A stretch of DNA of 62,453 bases from Candidatus Zixiibacteriota bacterium. GTDB taxonomy: Bacteria > Zixibacteria > MSB-5A5 > GN15 > FEB-12. Both the position numbers and the translations under genes were made by a program. Below are positions 32,798 to 41,956 of this stretch, piece after piece. The first letter of the stretch is position 1, and every line of letters starts with the position of its first letter. The stretch is taken from the NCBI GenBank assembly GCA_024276275.1, contig JAJRXM010000082.1:1-62453 (forward strand), read 5' to 3'. The notes beneath the pieces were generated by a model, which saw nothing but the letters and a program-made list of their open reading frames with translations, searched no databases and was not told where the DNA came from.

Positions 32798-33685
32798 ATG
32801 TTTCATACATCTCAAAAATACAATTCCGTTTTTATTATTTCAGTTCTGCTTATACAACAGATTTTAGGGGCACTCGCTTTTCCAATTTCAAAGTATGGTC
32901 TTGAGTATATTGAACCTTTTACGTTTGCCTTTTATCGGTTTCTCATAGCATCAGTAACTTTACTTTCAGTAGTGTCTTTTCAAAAATATACTTTAAGAAT
33001 TAAAAAGTCCGATTATGTAAAAATAATGGGGCTTGGAGTTCTTATAATTCTTTTAAATCAAGTTTTGTTTTTAGTCGGACAGTCATACACAGCATCATCT
33101 CACGGTTCACTATTGTTTGCTACCATGCCTATTTGGATTCTTGTAGCTTCTTTTTTACACTTAAAAGAAAGACCTACCTTAAAGCGTATCTTCGGTATAT
33201 GCATCGCATTGAGCGGAGTAGCAGTTGTTATGACATCTGGGGCAATTACTCTAGGAAGTGAATTTCTCTTAGGAGATTTACTTATTCTACTGGCAGTAAT
33301 TGCTTGGGCATATTATACCGTATTTGGAAAAAAGTTGGTTGAAAAATATGGAGCACTTCGCATAACAGCTTATTCTCTTAGCTTTGGTTCTTTATTATAT
33401 ATGCCTTTTGGAATATATAAATCTATTAATTTTGACTATGGAGTTATACCGCTTGAGGCATGGTGGTCAGTACTCTATATGGCTATCGGAACATCTGTAT
33501 TTGCCTATGTTTTGTGGTATTGGGTTTTGAAATATATGGAGGCGTCTCGCATAGCAGTTTTTCAAAATATACAACCTTTTATAGCATCAGGAGTGGCTTA
33601 TCTTTGGTTAAGTGAGCCGATAAGCACTGCATTGGTTGTCGGGGGATTAATCGCAATTTCGGGTATTCTTATTGCTGAGGTATAA
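32798..33685 (+). CDS. EamA/DMT-family transporter
   Basis: Integral membrane protein of 295 residues with ten hydrophobic helices in two similar halves, the usual EamA (drug/metabolite transporter) build. The first half contains AFPISKYGLEYIEPFTFAFY and RFLIASVTLL; the second repeat starts near 155 with LLGDLLILLAVIAWAYYTVF and has ASGVAYLWLSEPISTALVVG at its end. Substrate not deducible. It begins between a terminator and a convergent gene, so it is likely a single-gene unit. Confidence 0.9.
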   Translation: MFHTSQKYNSVFIISVLLIQQILGALAFPISKYGLEYIEPFTFAFYRFLIASVTLLSVVSFQKYTLRIKKSDYVKIMGLGVLIILLNQVLFLVGQSYTASSHGSLLFATMPIWILVASFLHLKERPTLKRIFGICIALSGVAVVMTSGAITLGSEFLLGDLLILLAVIAWAYYTVFGKKLVEKYGALRITAYSLSFGSLLYMPFGIYKSINFDYGVIPLEAWWSVLYMAIGTSVFAYVLWYWVLKYMEASRIAVFQNIQPFIASGVAYLWLSEPISTALVVGGLIAISGILIAEV

Positions 33686-33691
33686 TATTAA

Positions 33692-33717
33692 AAAGACGGA
33701 ATAATAATTCCGCCTTT
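33692..33717. terminator. Bidirectional terminator between convergent genes
   Basis: AAAGACGGAAT, loop AATA, ATTCCGCCTTT with one A-C mismatch; A run on the left and T run on the right serve both the EamA gene (plus) and the ferritin-like gene (minus). Confidence 0.75.
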
Positions 33718-33735
33718 ATATTACCAAGATATATC

Positions 33736-34245
33736 TTACTTACCTTCTAAACTTTGAAAATTCTTAAATTGAGCCGAATCGGCAAATGCTTCCGGGAATT
33801 TTATATATGTCAGAATAGAGTCAATCATGTGGACATGATTTCTTTCTTCATCCGCTATAGTAATCAGAAGTTTTTGCTGTTCTGCATTTTTTTCTTCAAG
33901 TGCTTTTTCACGATAAAATGATTCAGCTTTTTCCTCGATTTCCATAGCTTTCATCCAGGTAGCTTCTTCATTAACACCAAAGACTTTTTTCTCTGTAGAT
34001 TGAGACATTTCTGTGAATATGTTTTGTACTTCTTTCAATGAAGAAGCTGAAGATGATATGATTCTTTTGGCTTCATCAGAATCACCCTCTTTTAGTGCTT
34101 TAAAAAAGTGATAATGTTTTTCTTCTTCTTCAGCCAGTAGGACAAAGATTTTCTTTAGGTCTTCATTGTCTGAATTACGAGCATTTTTTTCATAAAATGC
34201 TTTACCATCCAGTTCCATTTTCATGGCAAATTCTATAATATTCAT
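33736..34245 (-). CDS. Ferritin-like di-iron (rubrerythrin-type) protein
   Basis: Protein of 169 residues, four-helix bundle with two ligand sets: IEFAMKMELDGKAFYEKNAR with VLLAEEEEKHYHFFKAL, and AMEIEEKAESFYREKALEEK with ITIADEERNHVHMIDSIL, each of the E...EExxH form. Rubredoxin-type CxxC domains are missing, so it is of the ferritin-like family rather than classical rubrerythrin. Start is ATG 34245, where GAGG stands about eight bases upstream; the frame is open 16 codons further but that part overlaps the M29 gene. Follows the M29 peptidase gene on the same strand, and is a paralogue of the broken gene at 30774. Confidence 0.9.
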   Translation of the reverse strand: MNIIEFAMKMELDGKAFYEKNARNSDNEDLKKIFVLLAEEEEKHYHFFKALKEGDSDEAKRIISSSASSLKEVQNIFTEMSQSTEKKVFGVNEEATWMKAMEIEEKAESFYREKALEEKNAEQQKLLITIADEERNHVHMIDSILTYIKFPEAFADSAQFKNFQSLEGK

Positions 34246-34276
34246 ACTGTAACCTCTATAAAAAAAGTGCGGAAGG

Positions 34277-35416
34277 TTATTCCATTCCTGCACCTTTTAA
34301 GTTTTCTTTAGAAAAAGATTTTTCCATTTCAGCATCTGTGAAAACACCGTCTTTGCGAATAAGTTTATCATCAAAATATATTTCACCGCCACCGTAATCA
34401 GGGCGTTGGATTAAAACTAAATCCCAATGTATTGATGAGTCATTGCCGTTTGGAGCTTCATCATAGCATTGTCCCGGGGTGAAGTGGAAAGAACCTGCGA
34501 TTTTTTCATCAAACAAAGTATCTTTCATAGGGTGTAAAATAAACGGATTTACGCCGATAGCAAATTCACCAACATATCTGGCACCTTCATCGGTATCAAA
34601 TATTTTGTTCAGTTTTTCATTTTCACCGTCGCAGGTAGCTTTTATTATTTTACCGTTTTCAAAAGTAAGGGAGATATCATTAAAAACAGTTCCTTGATAT
34701 AACGAAGGTGTGTTGTACGTAATTGTACCGTTGATAGAATCACGAACCGGAGCGGTATATACTTCACCGTCAGGGATATTACGTTTACCGTCACATTTAA
34801 TACACGGGATACCTTTGAGTGAAAATGTAAGATCGGTGTTCGGAGCTTTTATATGAACTTTATCGGTTGCTTCCATTAAAGCAAAAAGTTTGTCCTGTGA
34901 TTTAGACATTTTGGCATAATCAGCACAGCAAACATCAAAATAGAAATCTTCAAATGCTTCCTGAGATGTTTCTGCAAGTTGTGCCATGGCATTGTTTGGA
35001 TACCTGAGAACAACCCATCTGGTACGTTTAACCCGTTCTTCCAAATGAACCGGTTTGTAGAAAATCATGTTCTGTTTGTCCATCTGTTCACGGGGAACAT
35101 CGGCCATATCAAACGGATTGTCAGAACCTCGAAGGCCGATATAACAGTCAGCTTTTTCCATTAAGTGCAGATGCATATCAGCTTGTGCTTTAAATTGGTC
35201 ATCGGAGGCGTTAGCGACCCAATGACGTAAAAGCGACTCATCGTTGTAATACCAAAATGTAGTAGCACCTTTTTGAGTAGCCAGTTTAATAATTTGTTTG
35301 CCCAGTTCTAGTGTTTCTTTCCCTTTGATTTCAAGGTAAAGTTTTTCACCTTTTTGAATTTCTGTAGAATAATCTAAAAGTTGTCGAGCTAAAATTTCGT
35401 TTCGTTTATCTTTCAT
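34277..35416 (-). CDS. M29-family aminopeptidase
   Basis: Enzyme of 379 residues of the thermophilic aminopeptidase T/AmpS (M29) family, a metal-dependent exopeptidase. The metal site elements are in the C-terminal domain: GEFAIGVNPFI, the SFHFTPGQCYD His, and SSIHWDLV, with upstream EKLYLEIKGK and the NDESLLRHW of the N-terminal half. ATG 35416 has AAGGGA six bases upstream. The downstream ferritin-like gene is probably co-transcribed; the M20 peptidase gene nearby on the other strand gives two exopeptidases in this stretch. Confidence 0.9.
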   Translation of the reverse strand: MKDKRNEILARQLLDYSTEIQKGEKLYLEIKGKETLELGKQIIKLATQKGATTFWYYNDESLLRHWVANASDDQFKAQADMHLHLMEKADCYIGLRGSDNPFDMADVPREQMDKQNMIFYKPVHLEERVKRTRWVVLRYPNNAMAQLAETSQEAFEDFYFDVCCADYAKMSKSQDKLFALMEATDKVHIKAPNTDLTFSLKGIPCIKCDGKRNIPDGEVYTAPVRDSINGTITYNTPSLYQGTVFNDISLTFENGKIIKATCDGENEKLNKIFDTDEGARYVGEFAIGVNPFILHPMKDTLFDEKIAGSFHFTPGQCYDEAPNGNDSSIHWDLVLIQRPDYGGGEIYFDDKLIRKDGVFTDAEMEKSFSKENLKGAGME

Positions 35417-35550
35417 TTTTATCCCTTGTTAAATTAAGTTCTTACCAAGAATACAGCATCTTTGAAAAATAATCAACAAATTGCGAATGAAAATCTATAA
35501 TAAATACATTTTTTACAGAACAATTGTAAAGAAGGATTGTTATTTTAAGT

Positions 35551-36309
35551 ATGAATAACAAGCAGCTGCATATAGGAACTTCCGGATTTTCTTACTCTGA
35601 TTGGTTGGGTAATTTTTATCCTCAATTTTGTCCAAAACTCGACTTCCTGCAATTCTATAGTTCGAAATTTAAAGTGGTTGAAATTGACTCTACATACTAC
35701 GGAATTCCAAGTGAGACTACTATTAAAAGGTGGTGCAAAATAACTCCCGATGATTTCCTTTTTACCGCAAAATTTCCAAAAGCAGTAACACATGAGGGGG
35801 ATATTGGTTATCGTATTTCAACAGCACATCATTTTGTCGATTCGATGAGATTGTTAGGAGACAAATTAGCAGTATTATTATTACAATTTCCCTATTGCTG
35901 TAAACCGGATCAATTAGACATATTACTAAAAATACTCTCTGAACTACCTTCTGACATTCGATTTGCAGTTGAATTACGAAATAAATGCTGGTTAGATATT
36001 CCTACGTTATTTAAGAGACTCAGGGAGCAGAATATAGCTTTTTGTCACATAGATCATCCCTGGATGCCAAAATCTGATATTCAGACTGCTGATTTTTCAT
36101 ATTTTAGATTTTTAGGGGATAGAAGAAAAATTGAAAAAGATTTCAGTTATGTGAGAAATGAAAGAGAAACAGAACTCGTATATTGGAAACAAGTTATAGA
36201 TAATCAACTGGAGGATGGAAATGATTGTTTTGCTTTTTTCAATAATCATTTTTCGGGGCATTCACCTTCTACGGCAGAATATTTCATATCTCAATTTAAA
36301 AACCTCTAA
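35551..36309 (+). CDS. DUF72 (YecE-like) family protein
   Basis: Soluble TIM-barrel-like protein of 252 residues. IGTSGFSYSDWLGNFYP at the start, VEIDSTYYGIPSETTIKRW and FLFTAKFPKAVTHE, then AVELRNKCWL, and a C-terminal CFAFFNNHFSGHSPSTAEYF are the marks of DUF72. No activity has been shown for the family; conserved acidic, His and Asn residues suggest a hydrolase or metal function. Divergent from the M29 gene, and no ribosome site is visible. Confidence 0.9.
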   Translation: MNNKQLHIGTSGFSYSDWLGNFYPQFCPKLDFLQFYSSKFKVVEIDSTYYGIPSETTIKRWCKITPDDFLFTAKFPKAVTHEGDIGYRISTAHHFVDSMRLLGDKLAVLLLQFPYCCKPDQLDILLKILSELPSDIRFAVELRNKCWLDIPTLFKRLREQNIAFCHIDHPWMPKSDIQTADFSYFRFLGDRRKIEKDFSYVRNERETELVYWKQVIDNQLEDGNDCFAFFNNHFSGHSPSTAEYFISQFKNL

Positions 36310-36463
36310 AGTAAAACTTTAAGTTTGGGAGGTAACTTGTTTTAGCTAATAGCTACTGCAAGTCAATATCAGAATTTTTAGGGGTTGAGGGGTACCTGAT
36401 AGTTTAAGTGTATATAAAGTAAAATTCAGATATTCCGATAATAATGATTAAAGATTAGTCTCT

Positions 36464-36482
36464 GCTATTTTATCAAAATAGC
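36464..36482 (+). promoter_or_regulatory. Perfect hairpin upstream of cheW
   Basis: GCTATTTT, loop ATC, AAAATAGC: eight perfect pairs, 23 bases before the cheW ATG. It has no T tail, so it is not a terminator; it may be an operator or a leader hairpin. The rest of the gap 36310-36505 shows nothing. Confidence 0.4.
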
Positions 36483-36505
36483 AATAAAATATAAAGGGTG
36501 TTGAT

Positions 36506-36997
36506 ATGGATACAGCGGTAGCAGAAAAAACTGAACAAATTCATGGTGGAGCTGTCGAAGAATTATTACAACTTGTCTCATTTAATATTGGTTCGGAAGA
36601 ATTCGGTGTTGATATACTAAAAGTACAAGAAATAAATAGAATGGTGGAAATCACAAAAGTTCCTCAAGCACCTCATTATGTCGAGGGTGTTATAAATTTA
36701 CGTGGTAAAGTTATTCCTATCGTAGATTTACGTAAAAGGTTTAATCTTGAACTAAAAGAATATGATAAAGATACACGAATAGTAGTAGTTGATATTAATG
36801 GCAATATCCTTGGGATGGTTGTCGATTCAGTTTCTGAAGTTTTAAGGTTACCAGCAAATACAATTGAACCACCTCCTGAGATCGTAACCGGAATTAATTC
36901 TGAGTATATTAAAGGGGTGGCGAAGCTCGAAGATCGTCTACTTATATTTTTAGACCTTTCTAAGGTTATTGATATAAGTGAGATGTCTGGATTCTAA
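36506..36997 (+). CDS. cheW: CheW-like adaptor protein
   Basis: Protein of 163 residues, single CheW domain with a 22-residue lead. CheW links receptors to the CheA kinase. Markers are LVSFNIGSEEFGVDILKVQE, INRMVEITKVPQAP, VEGVINLRGKVIPIVDLRKRF, and the end VAKLEDRLLIFLDLSKV. AAAGGGTG is close to the ATG. No cheA, receptor or motor gene is present in the window, so this is an orphan CheW; it could serve a non-flagellar signalling array. A bidirectional terminator follows. Confidence 0.94.
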   Translation: MDTAVAEKTEQIHGGAVEELLQLVSFNIGSEEFGVDILKVQEINRMVEITKVPQAPHYVEGVINLRGKVIPIVDLRKRFNLELKEYDKDTRIVVVDINGNILGMVVDSVSEVLRLPANTIEPPPEIVTGINSEYIKGVAKLEDRLLIFLDLSKVIDISEMSGF

Positions 36998-37020
36998 GGA
37001 TAGGGAAATCCAGAAGAATA

Positions 37021-37052
37021 AACCGGCTTTAGGGGAAATGGCCGGTTTTTTT
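37021..37052. terminator. Rho-independent terminator after cheW
   Basis: AACCGGC (37021-37027), 13-base loop, GCCGGTT (37041-37047), seven T. The T run overlaps the stop codon of the convergent DUF2064 gene and the hairpin may also slow transcription arriving from that side. Confidence 0.85.
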
Positions 37053-37677
37053 ATTGCATTTTTGAGAGAATTTGAGGGAATGATTTTAAATCTTCCTGTA
37101 TGTCTAAATCTGACAAAACTTGGAGCTGTTTAGTCTTTAGAGATAGGCTTTTACAGTTTTTTAATGTTTGGTCAAGTACGGTTGAAGTTCCCCATCTGAT
37201 ATTCTGAAACATTTCGCTGTAGACTTTATGTATTCCAAGCAAGTAATAACCTCCATCATCGGTAGGTCCAATGACTACATCATTTGTAGATAGGATGTCA
37301 AAAGCACAATCAATTATATTTCTATCTAAATCAGGTATATCTGCTCCTATTAAAATAGCTTTATCAGCGTGCAAATCAGAGAAGATAAACTGCAAAGCGT
37401 TTTGCATTCTTTCACCCAGGTTATCTCCGTTTTGGGGATTGTAAAATGCGAAATTATTATATAAAAGTTGAAAATCATTGATACTTCCAGTCGGAGTAAT
37501 GAAAGCACCTAATGTATATTGATTATTCTGTTTGGGTAGACAGTTCTCACATAGATTGTCTAAAAGAATTTTGTAAACTTCAAGAGCTTTCAGATCACCT
37601 AATGTTTTAGCCAGTCTTGTTTTTACCTGTGATAGTTCAGGATGTTTTGCCATGACAGCGACGATATTATTTGACAT
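37051..37677 (-). CDS. DUF2064/TIGR04282-type glycosyltransferase-like protein
   Basis: Protein of 208 residues with a CofC/GT-A nucleotidyltransferase fold. VMAKHPELSQVKTRLAKTLG at the N-terminus, GADIPDLDRNIIDCAFDIL, and VIGPTDDGGYYLLGI are the family blocks; GTSTVLDQTLKNCKSL follows. Members are found beside membrane glycosyltransferases, e.g. in arsenosugar-type clusters, and are thought to activate or move a sugar; function unproven. Last of four genes on the minus strand, starting 11 bases inside the end of the preceding GT2 gene. Confidence 0.88.
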   Translation of the reverse strand: MSNNIVAVMAKHPELSQVKTRLAKTLGDLKALEVYKILLDNLCENCLPKQNNQYTLGAFITPTGSINDFQLLYNNFAFYNPQNGDNLGERMQNALQFIFSDLHADKAILIGADIPDLDRNIIDCAFDILSTNDVVIGPTDDGGYYLLGIHKVYSEMFQNIRWGTSTVLDQTLKNCKSLSLKTKQLQVLSDLDIQEDLKSFPQILSKMQ

Positions 37678-39136
37678 ATAGCTCCCGAACTCCTTTATAT
37701 GAAAAGTACAGATAGCCGATGAAAAATGTCGCTAAAAAGGGTAATGTGAAATACAAGTGCATATCAAATGCGATAAGCAGAGCAGAAAAAGAATAACAGG
37801 TTAAGAATAATTCTAAAAATACAGTCTTGTCAATAGTGGCAAAATACGAGGTCGGCACTTCCTGAGGGAGAGCATCCGTTGAGCCGGATTTAGGTGTACG
37901 GATAAACGCAGATTTTCGTAACAATAATGCGGAGAAAAAAGCCTTACTGTTATTTACTGCCAGAGCAATTCCGAGAGATGTCAGCATAGGGAGTGTGAAT
38001 ATATCTTTCCACCCTTTGTTGCTATTACCGTGTTTATATGCATACGAATAAAAGAGAGACATTGAACCGGTGCCTGCAATGAAAATGGGGAAGTCTATCA
38101 AAAACAGTTTGAGTAATCCTGATTCCATGCGAATATACAAAGCCGGAACTAATAACAAAGCAAGCATCAATAAAACGGGAGAAATTGATTTACTGGTCAG
38201 ATGGAAAAAAGATGCTATTTTTACTTTTAGCGGTAAAGAAGATTTTAGTATTGTCGGTAGAAGTTTAATTGCTGTTTCTACAGCACCTTTTGCCCAGCGA
38301 TATTGCTGAGATTTAAATGCAGAGATTCTATTCGGTAATTCAGTTGGAACTATGTAACTATTGTCATAGATGAATTTCCACCCTTGTAACTGAGCCCGCA
38401 TTGATAAATCAAGGTCTTCAGTTAATGTGTCAAACTGCCAACCTCCTGCATCTGCGATAGTTTCTTTTCTCCAAATACCGGCGGTACCGTTAAAGTTGAA
38501 CAATAGTCCACCAAAATATCGTGCTTGTTGTTCAACAATAAAATGAGCATTTAAAAACAAAGTTTGAGCTCTGCATAAGAAAGATTCATTAGAATTTAAA
38601 AATCCCCACCGAGTTTGTACCATCCCTATTCTTTTATCATTAAAAAATCTCATACTGTATGTTAGAAAATCTTTGTTGGGAAGATTGTCCGCATCAAAAA
38701 TTGCAATAAATTCTCCCTTCGCAATTTTGAGACCTTCTGCTAATGCACCTGCTTTATATCCAGTTCGGTCTGTGCGATGTATATAATTAATCAAAGGTAG
38801 GTTTTGATTATTATTGTTGAGATTATCGATACATCTTTTAATAATATCCGAAGTTTCATCGGTTGAGTCATCCAGGATTTGAATTTCTAGTCTGTCATGC
38901 GGCCATTCAAACATAGAGACAGTTTTAATAAGTCTTTCAGCTACTAACTTTTCATTGTAAATCGGAAGTTGTACGGTTACATAAGGAAATTCGGAAATGG
39001 CTATTCTACCGTTTGGTATCGGTGGCTTTGAGTTTTTATGTTTTGCATAAATGATAATCATCCAATAAAGATGAATACCGTAAAAAGAGATATAAAACAG
39101 AAGGAAAAAATAAAACAGAATAAAAAGAGATTTCAA
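37667..39136 (-). CDS. Membrane GT2 glycosyltransferase, cellulose-synthase-like
   Basis: Enzyme of 489 residues. An N-terminal membrane segment leads into a GT-A domain with the processive-type signature: DDSTDE near 90, FDADNLP near 149, TEDLDLS near 241 and QQYRWAKG near 280. Four more hydrophobic segments follow to the end. The D, DxD, TED, QxxRW set indicates a processive or long-chain GT2 that polymerises or transfers sugars from UDP-sugars across the membrane; the product is unknown. It begins with a TTG inside the TGA of the upstream gene (TTGA overlap). Confidence 0.92.
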   Translation of the reverse strand: MKSLFILFYFFLLFYISFYGIHLYWMIIIYAKHKNSKPPIPNGRIAISEFPYVTVQLPIYNEKLVAERLIKTVSMFEWPHDRLEIQILDDSTDETSDIIKRCIDNLNNNNQNLPLINYIHRTDRTGYKAGALAEGLKIAKGEFIAIFDADNLPNKDFLTYSMRFFNDKRIGMVQTRWGFLNSNESFLCRAQTLFLNAHFIVEQQARYFGGLLFNFNGTAGIWRKETIADAGGWQFDTLTEDLDLSMRAQLQGWKFIYDNSYIVPTELPNRISAFKSQQYRWAKGAVETAIKLLPTILKSSLPLKVKIASFFHLTSKSISPVLLMLALLLVPALYIRMESGLLKLFLIDFPIFIAGTGSMSLFYSYAYKHGNSNKGWKDIFTLPMLTSLGIALAVNNSKAFFSALLLRKSAFIRTPKSGSTDALPQEVPTSYFATIDKTVFLELFLTCYSFSALLIAFDMHLYFTLPFLATFFIGYLYFSYKGVRELYVK

Positions 39137-40455
39137 TTTTTGTTCACTTTCAGGTTCATAGTATGCTTATAGATTTCATAGAGAAGTAAAGAAAAGAATA
39201 AGATATAACTTGTCAATGACAACAGCGGCATTTGTGACCATATTCCATTTTCATAGTATCCGACAAGCACATGATAGGACAACATAGATGTCCCTGTAAG
39301 GACTATAAAAGCGATACTTCTATAATATATCATAAATGGGAATATCCAAAGAAGATACCAGTTAAAAATAGCAGGCGTTACTATAACATAAACTGTGAAA
39401 ATTATAAAACATTGTAATATCGGATTATTTTTAAAACGGGGTAGTAGCAATAATGGAAGAAATGCTATAAAGAAAATAGCAAAACAGATATATCGAGCAG
39501 TTTCAGGAGAAAAGATATATTGCAATAACAAGTAAAGAGAACCGTTATACTGCCAACTGTCTAAATAAACAAACAGCGAACCGAAGAGGTCAAAACCTGA
39601 ACTTAAAATAAAGGGGAGATAGAAAATTAGAATAGTAGTAGAAAAAACAGCAATGAGTTTTAGTTTTTCAGTTTTACCTATATAGAAAAATATAAAAGGG
39701 ATAAAAAACAAGATGTAAAATTTCACTAAAACACCTAAGGCTAAAAGTAACGAAAGAGCTATGATATGTTTTCTGTAATCTTTAAGCAGTATCAACGAAC
39801 CGAGTAAAAAGGGAAGTCCAAAAATATCAAGGTGATTGGAGAATAAAAATTCAATAATAATCATCGGAGAAAATAGATAGATACAATACGACCAGTCAGG
39901 AAGTTGATATTTTTTTATAAATTGATACATCAGAAATAGTGACATTAGTTCAAACAACAGTGCGAGTAATTTGAAGCCTAAAATTGAATCTCCCCCTATT
40001 AAATAAGATGCCGCAAAAAGATACTGACTGACAGGTGGATAAATGGTCACATTCCAAGGATGATTTATAAGAGGGTAGATAGTAGAGTCCGCCAGGGGAG
40101 TGTTGTACATATCAGTCGGGGCTATAACAAACGGATTGTAGTTGTTGACTATCAGTTTCCCCTCCCAAATATACCTGTAGACATCATCGGAAAGATAGGA
40201 AACTTCACCTGAGAAAAATGAGACAGAAAATCTTATAAGCAAACCAATTACGATAAAATAAATAAAAAGTTTTTTATGTGTTTTAAACGAAAACGAATGT
40301 CTCTTAAGGAGATATAAAAAGAGAAGATATATCAGAAATATGACCTGAGATATTATGAGAAATTTAACTATATCGGGTGTCTCATTTTTTGGGAAAACGA
40401 GGTAAAGGAATAGTGCTAGAAAAGAAAGAGGTGCTGTTATTAAAAATAATTTCAT
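39133..40455 (-). CDS. Polytopic membrane glycosyltransferase (GT-C-like)
   Basis: Membrane protein of 440 residues with at least ten hydrophobic segments. The first large loop has YLSDDVYRYIWEGKLIVNNY and NPFVIAPTD: the Asp-Asp and the YRYIWEG pattern match GT-C enzymes of the mannosyltransferase/DUF2029 type, which use lipid-linked sugars. Also YPPVSQYLFAASYLIGGD. Specific substrate unknown. It starts within the ATGA overlap of the GT2 gene ahead and ends in the TTGA overlap with the next GT2 gene, so all four are translated as one unit. Confidence 0.8.
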   Translation of the reverse strand: MKLFLITAPLSFLALFLYLVFPKNETPDIVKFLIISQVIFLIYLLFLYLLKRHSFSFKTHKKLFIYFIVIGLLIRFSVSFFSGEVSYLSDDVYRYIWEGKLIVNNYNPFVIAPTDMYNTPLADSTIYPLINHPWNVTIYPPVSQYLFAASYLIGGDSILGFKLLALLFELMSLFLMYQFIKKYQLPDWSYCIYLFSPMIIIEFLFSNHLDIFGLPFLLGSLILLKDYRKHIIALSLLLALGVLVKFYILFFIPFIFFYIGKTEKLKLIAVFSTTILIFYLPFILSSGFDLFGSLFVYLDSWQYNGSLYLLLQYIFSPETARYICFAIFFIAFLPLLLLPRFKNNPILQCFIIFTVYVIVTPAIFNWYLLWIFPFMIYYRSIAFIVLTGTSMLSYHVLVGYYENGIWSQMPLLSLTSYILFFSLLLYEIYKHTMNLKVNKN

Positions 40456-41144
40456 TTTTTTAATAGCTCCCGAAATATCAAATACAATATTTTACATCCC
40501 GCCTTAAGAGAACCGGAAATAGTACCGGATATTTTAGAGTGTCCTAATCTGCTTCGATATGAAACGGGTACTTCAGTAGAGGCTAGCTTTATTTTTGCTG
40601 CTTTAATTTGTAGTTCAACAGTCCATCCAAAATTTTTATCTTCCATCTGTAATGCTTGAAATGATTTCCATTTTATAGCCCTAAAAGGTCCTAAGTCTGT
40701 ATATTTTGTACCCCAAAACAGCGTGATTAATTTGGTCGAGAGCCAATTTCCGAATCTTGCGACAGGAGTTAACACAGATTTTGATTCTGGTTTTAGCATT
40801 CGAGAACCGATGACAACTTCAAAATCGTGATATACAATTTGGTCCAGAAGTAGCCCCATCTCGTTTGGGTGGTCAGAATAATCACCGTCTAAGAAAACTA
40901 TGATATCAGTATCTTTATTTACTTTCCCCAATCCTTTTAAACAGGCGGCTCCATATCCTTTAATCGGCTCAGAAGTAACAATAGCACCAAAAGAATTTGC
41001 AATTGAAATAGTATTATCAGTTGAGCCGTTGTCTGCTACAATCAGTTGATCGACATATCCAGGAACTTCTTCTAAAACTTTTCCAATTGATTCCTCTTCA
41101 TTTAAGGCAGGAATAACAACAGCTACTTTATTGTTACGATACAA
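40452..41144 (-). CDS. DPM1-like GT2 glycosyltransferase
   Basis: Cytoplasmic-face GT2 enzyme of 230 residues, resembling dolichyl/polyprenyl-phosphate mannosyl- or glucosyltransferases. VVIPALNEEESIGKVLEEVP and ADNGSTDNTISIA give the nucleotide-binding strand; VFLDGDYSDHPNE is the DxD-like motif. Such an enzyme would make the lipid-linked sugar used by the GT-C gene that follows. The start is TTG at 41144, with AAAGG 12 bases ahead, just after the stop of the DUF547 pseudogene at 41154; an ATG is not available nearby. Confidence 0.88.
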   Translation of the reverse strand: MYRNNKVAVVIPALNEEESIGKVLEEVPGYVDQLIVADNGSTDNTISIANSFGAIVTSEPIKGYGAACLKGLGKVNKDTDIIVFLDGDYSDHPNEMGLLLDQIVYHDFEVVIGSRMLKPESKSVLTPVARFGNWLSTKLITLFWGTKYTDLGPFRAIKWKSFQALQMEDKNFGWTVELQIKAAKIKLASTEVPVSYRSRLGHSKISGTISGSLKAGCKILYLIFRELLKK

Positions 41145-41153
41145 ACTTGCTGT

Positions 41154-41956
41154 TTACCTTTCGATATCATTCAAGGACCAGTCATACGAAGAGAAACTAA
41201 TTGTCCAATGTTTATCTTGTGAGAAATCAACTTTTAAAGAATCGTCTAAGTATTGATAGGTGAAATTTAAAACAGCATTCTCTACGTCTGTTGTATTTTG
41301 AAATTTAATTTTGTCATATTTTCCGACAAAATCCTCCCAGAACCATTAGAATAATTCCGATGCTTCAATAGTCTGATTTTTGTAATCTATGTTATGACGA
41401 TTAGGATTATTGATGAACTGTGCAGAAACTAAGTTAAGCATACTGTCTATAATTTCACCCCTGAAAGGTTGATTATAAAGAGGTGGACACCCGACAGACG
41501 CACAGTTGACGGCAAAGTGAATTCGTGCATCTTTAAAAGTTGGTCTTATTAATTGGTGTTCGATATAATCAAGAGTCAGTTCCTGCTCGGCAACATACCA
41601 TTTTTCTCAGTCCAGACACCATCGATGTTTTGTATTGAGCTTAGAGGGTAATGGTCAATTATTGAACGAAGGGTAATGCCGTTGTAGGTATTTATCCAAA
41701 AGGCTAACTGTTCATCTTGCGACATTTTTGATAATTGTTTTTTACTGACTCCCGCCAATTGATTGATAAAGTGATCAAGCTCTGCTCTGTTTTGCTTAAG
41801 TTGTAAGTAGTCGACTTGTTCTGATTTAACATACGTTTTTAGGATTGTGCTGTATTTTTGATAGTTTGGGTCAAATGTTTCTTTTTTAACAGAACTTTTT
41901 TGCGAACAACCTACCGTAAGAACGAGTAATATAATCAGAAAGTATTGTTTTAGCAT
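41154..41956 (-). pseudogene. DUF547 lipoprotein gene, frameshifted and with an in-frame TAA
   Basis: A protein of about 267 residues can be rebuilt across two lesions. MLKQYFLIILLVLTVGC is a lipoprotein signal with lipobox LTVGC. DUF547 follows: QLAFWINTYNGITLRSIIDHYPLS, then, after a one-base loss in the A/T run at 41601-41605, WYVAEQELTLDYIEHQLIRP and RIHFAVNCASVGCPPL. A TAA at 41346-41348 interrupts ASELF*WFWEDF, where homologues have Lys or Glu. The rest reads well to the TAA at 41154. ATG 41956 follows AGAGGAAA. DUF547 has a cysteine-protease-like core of unknown activity (Asn-Cys of VNCASVGCPP is kept). Ten bases before the glycosyltransferase operon, on the same strand. Confidence 0.8.
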
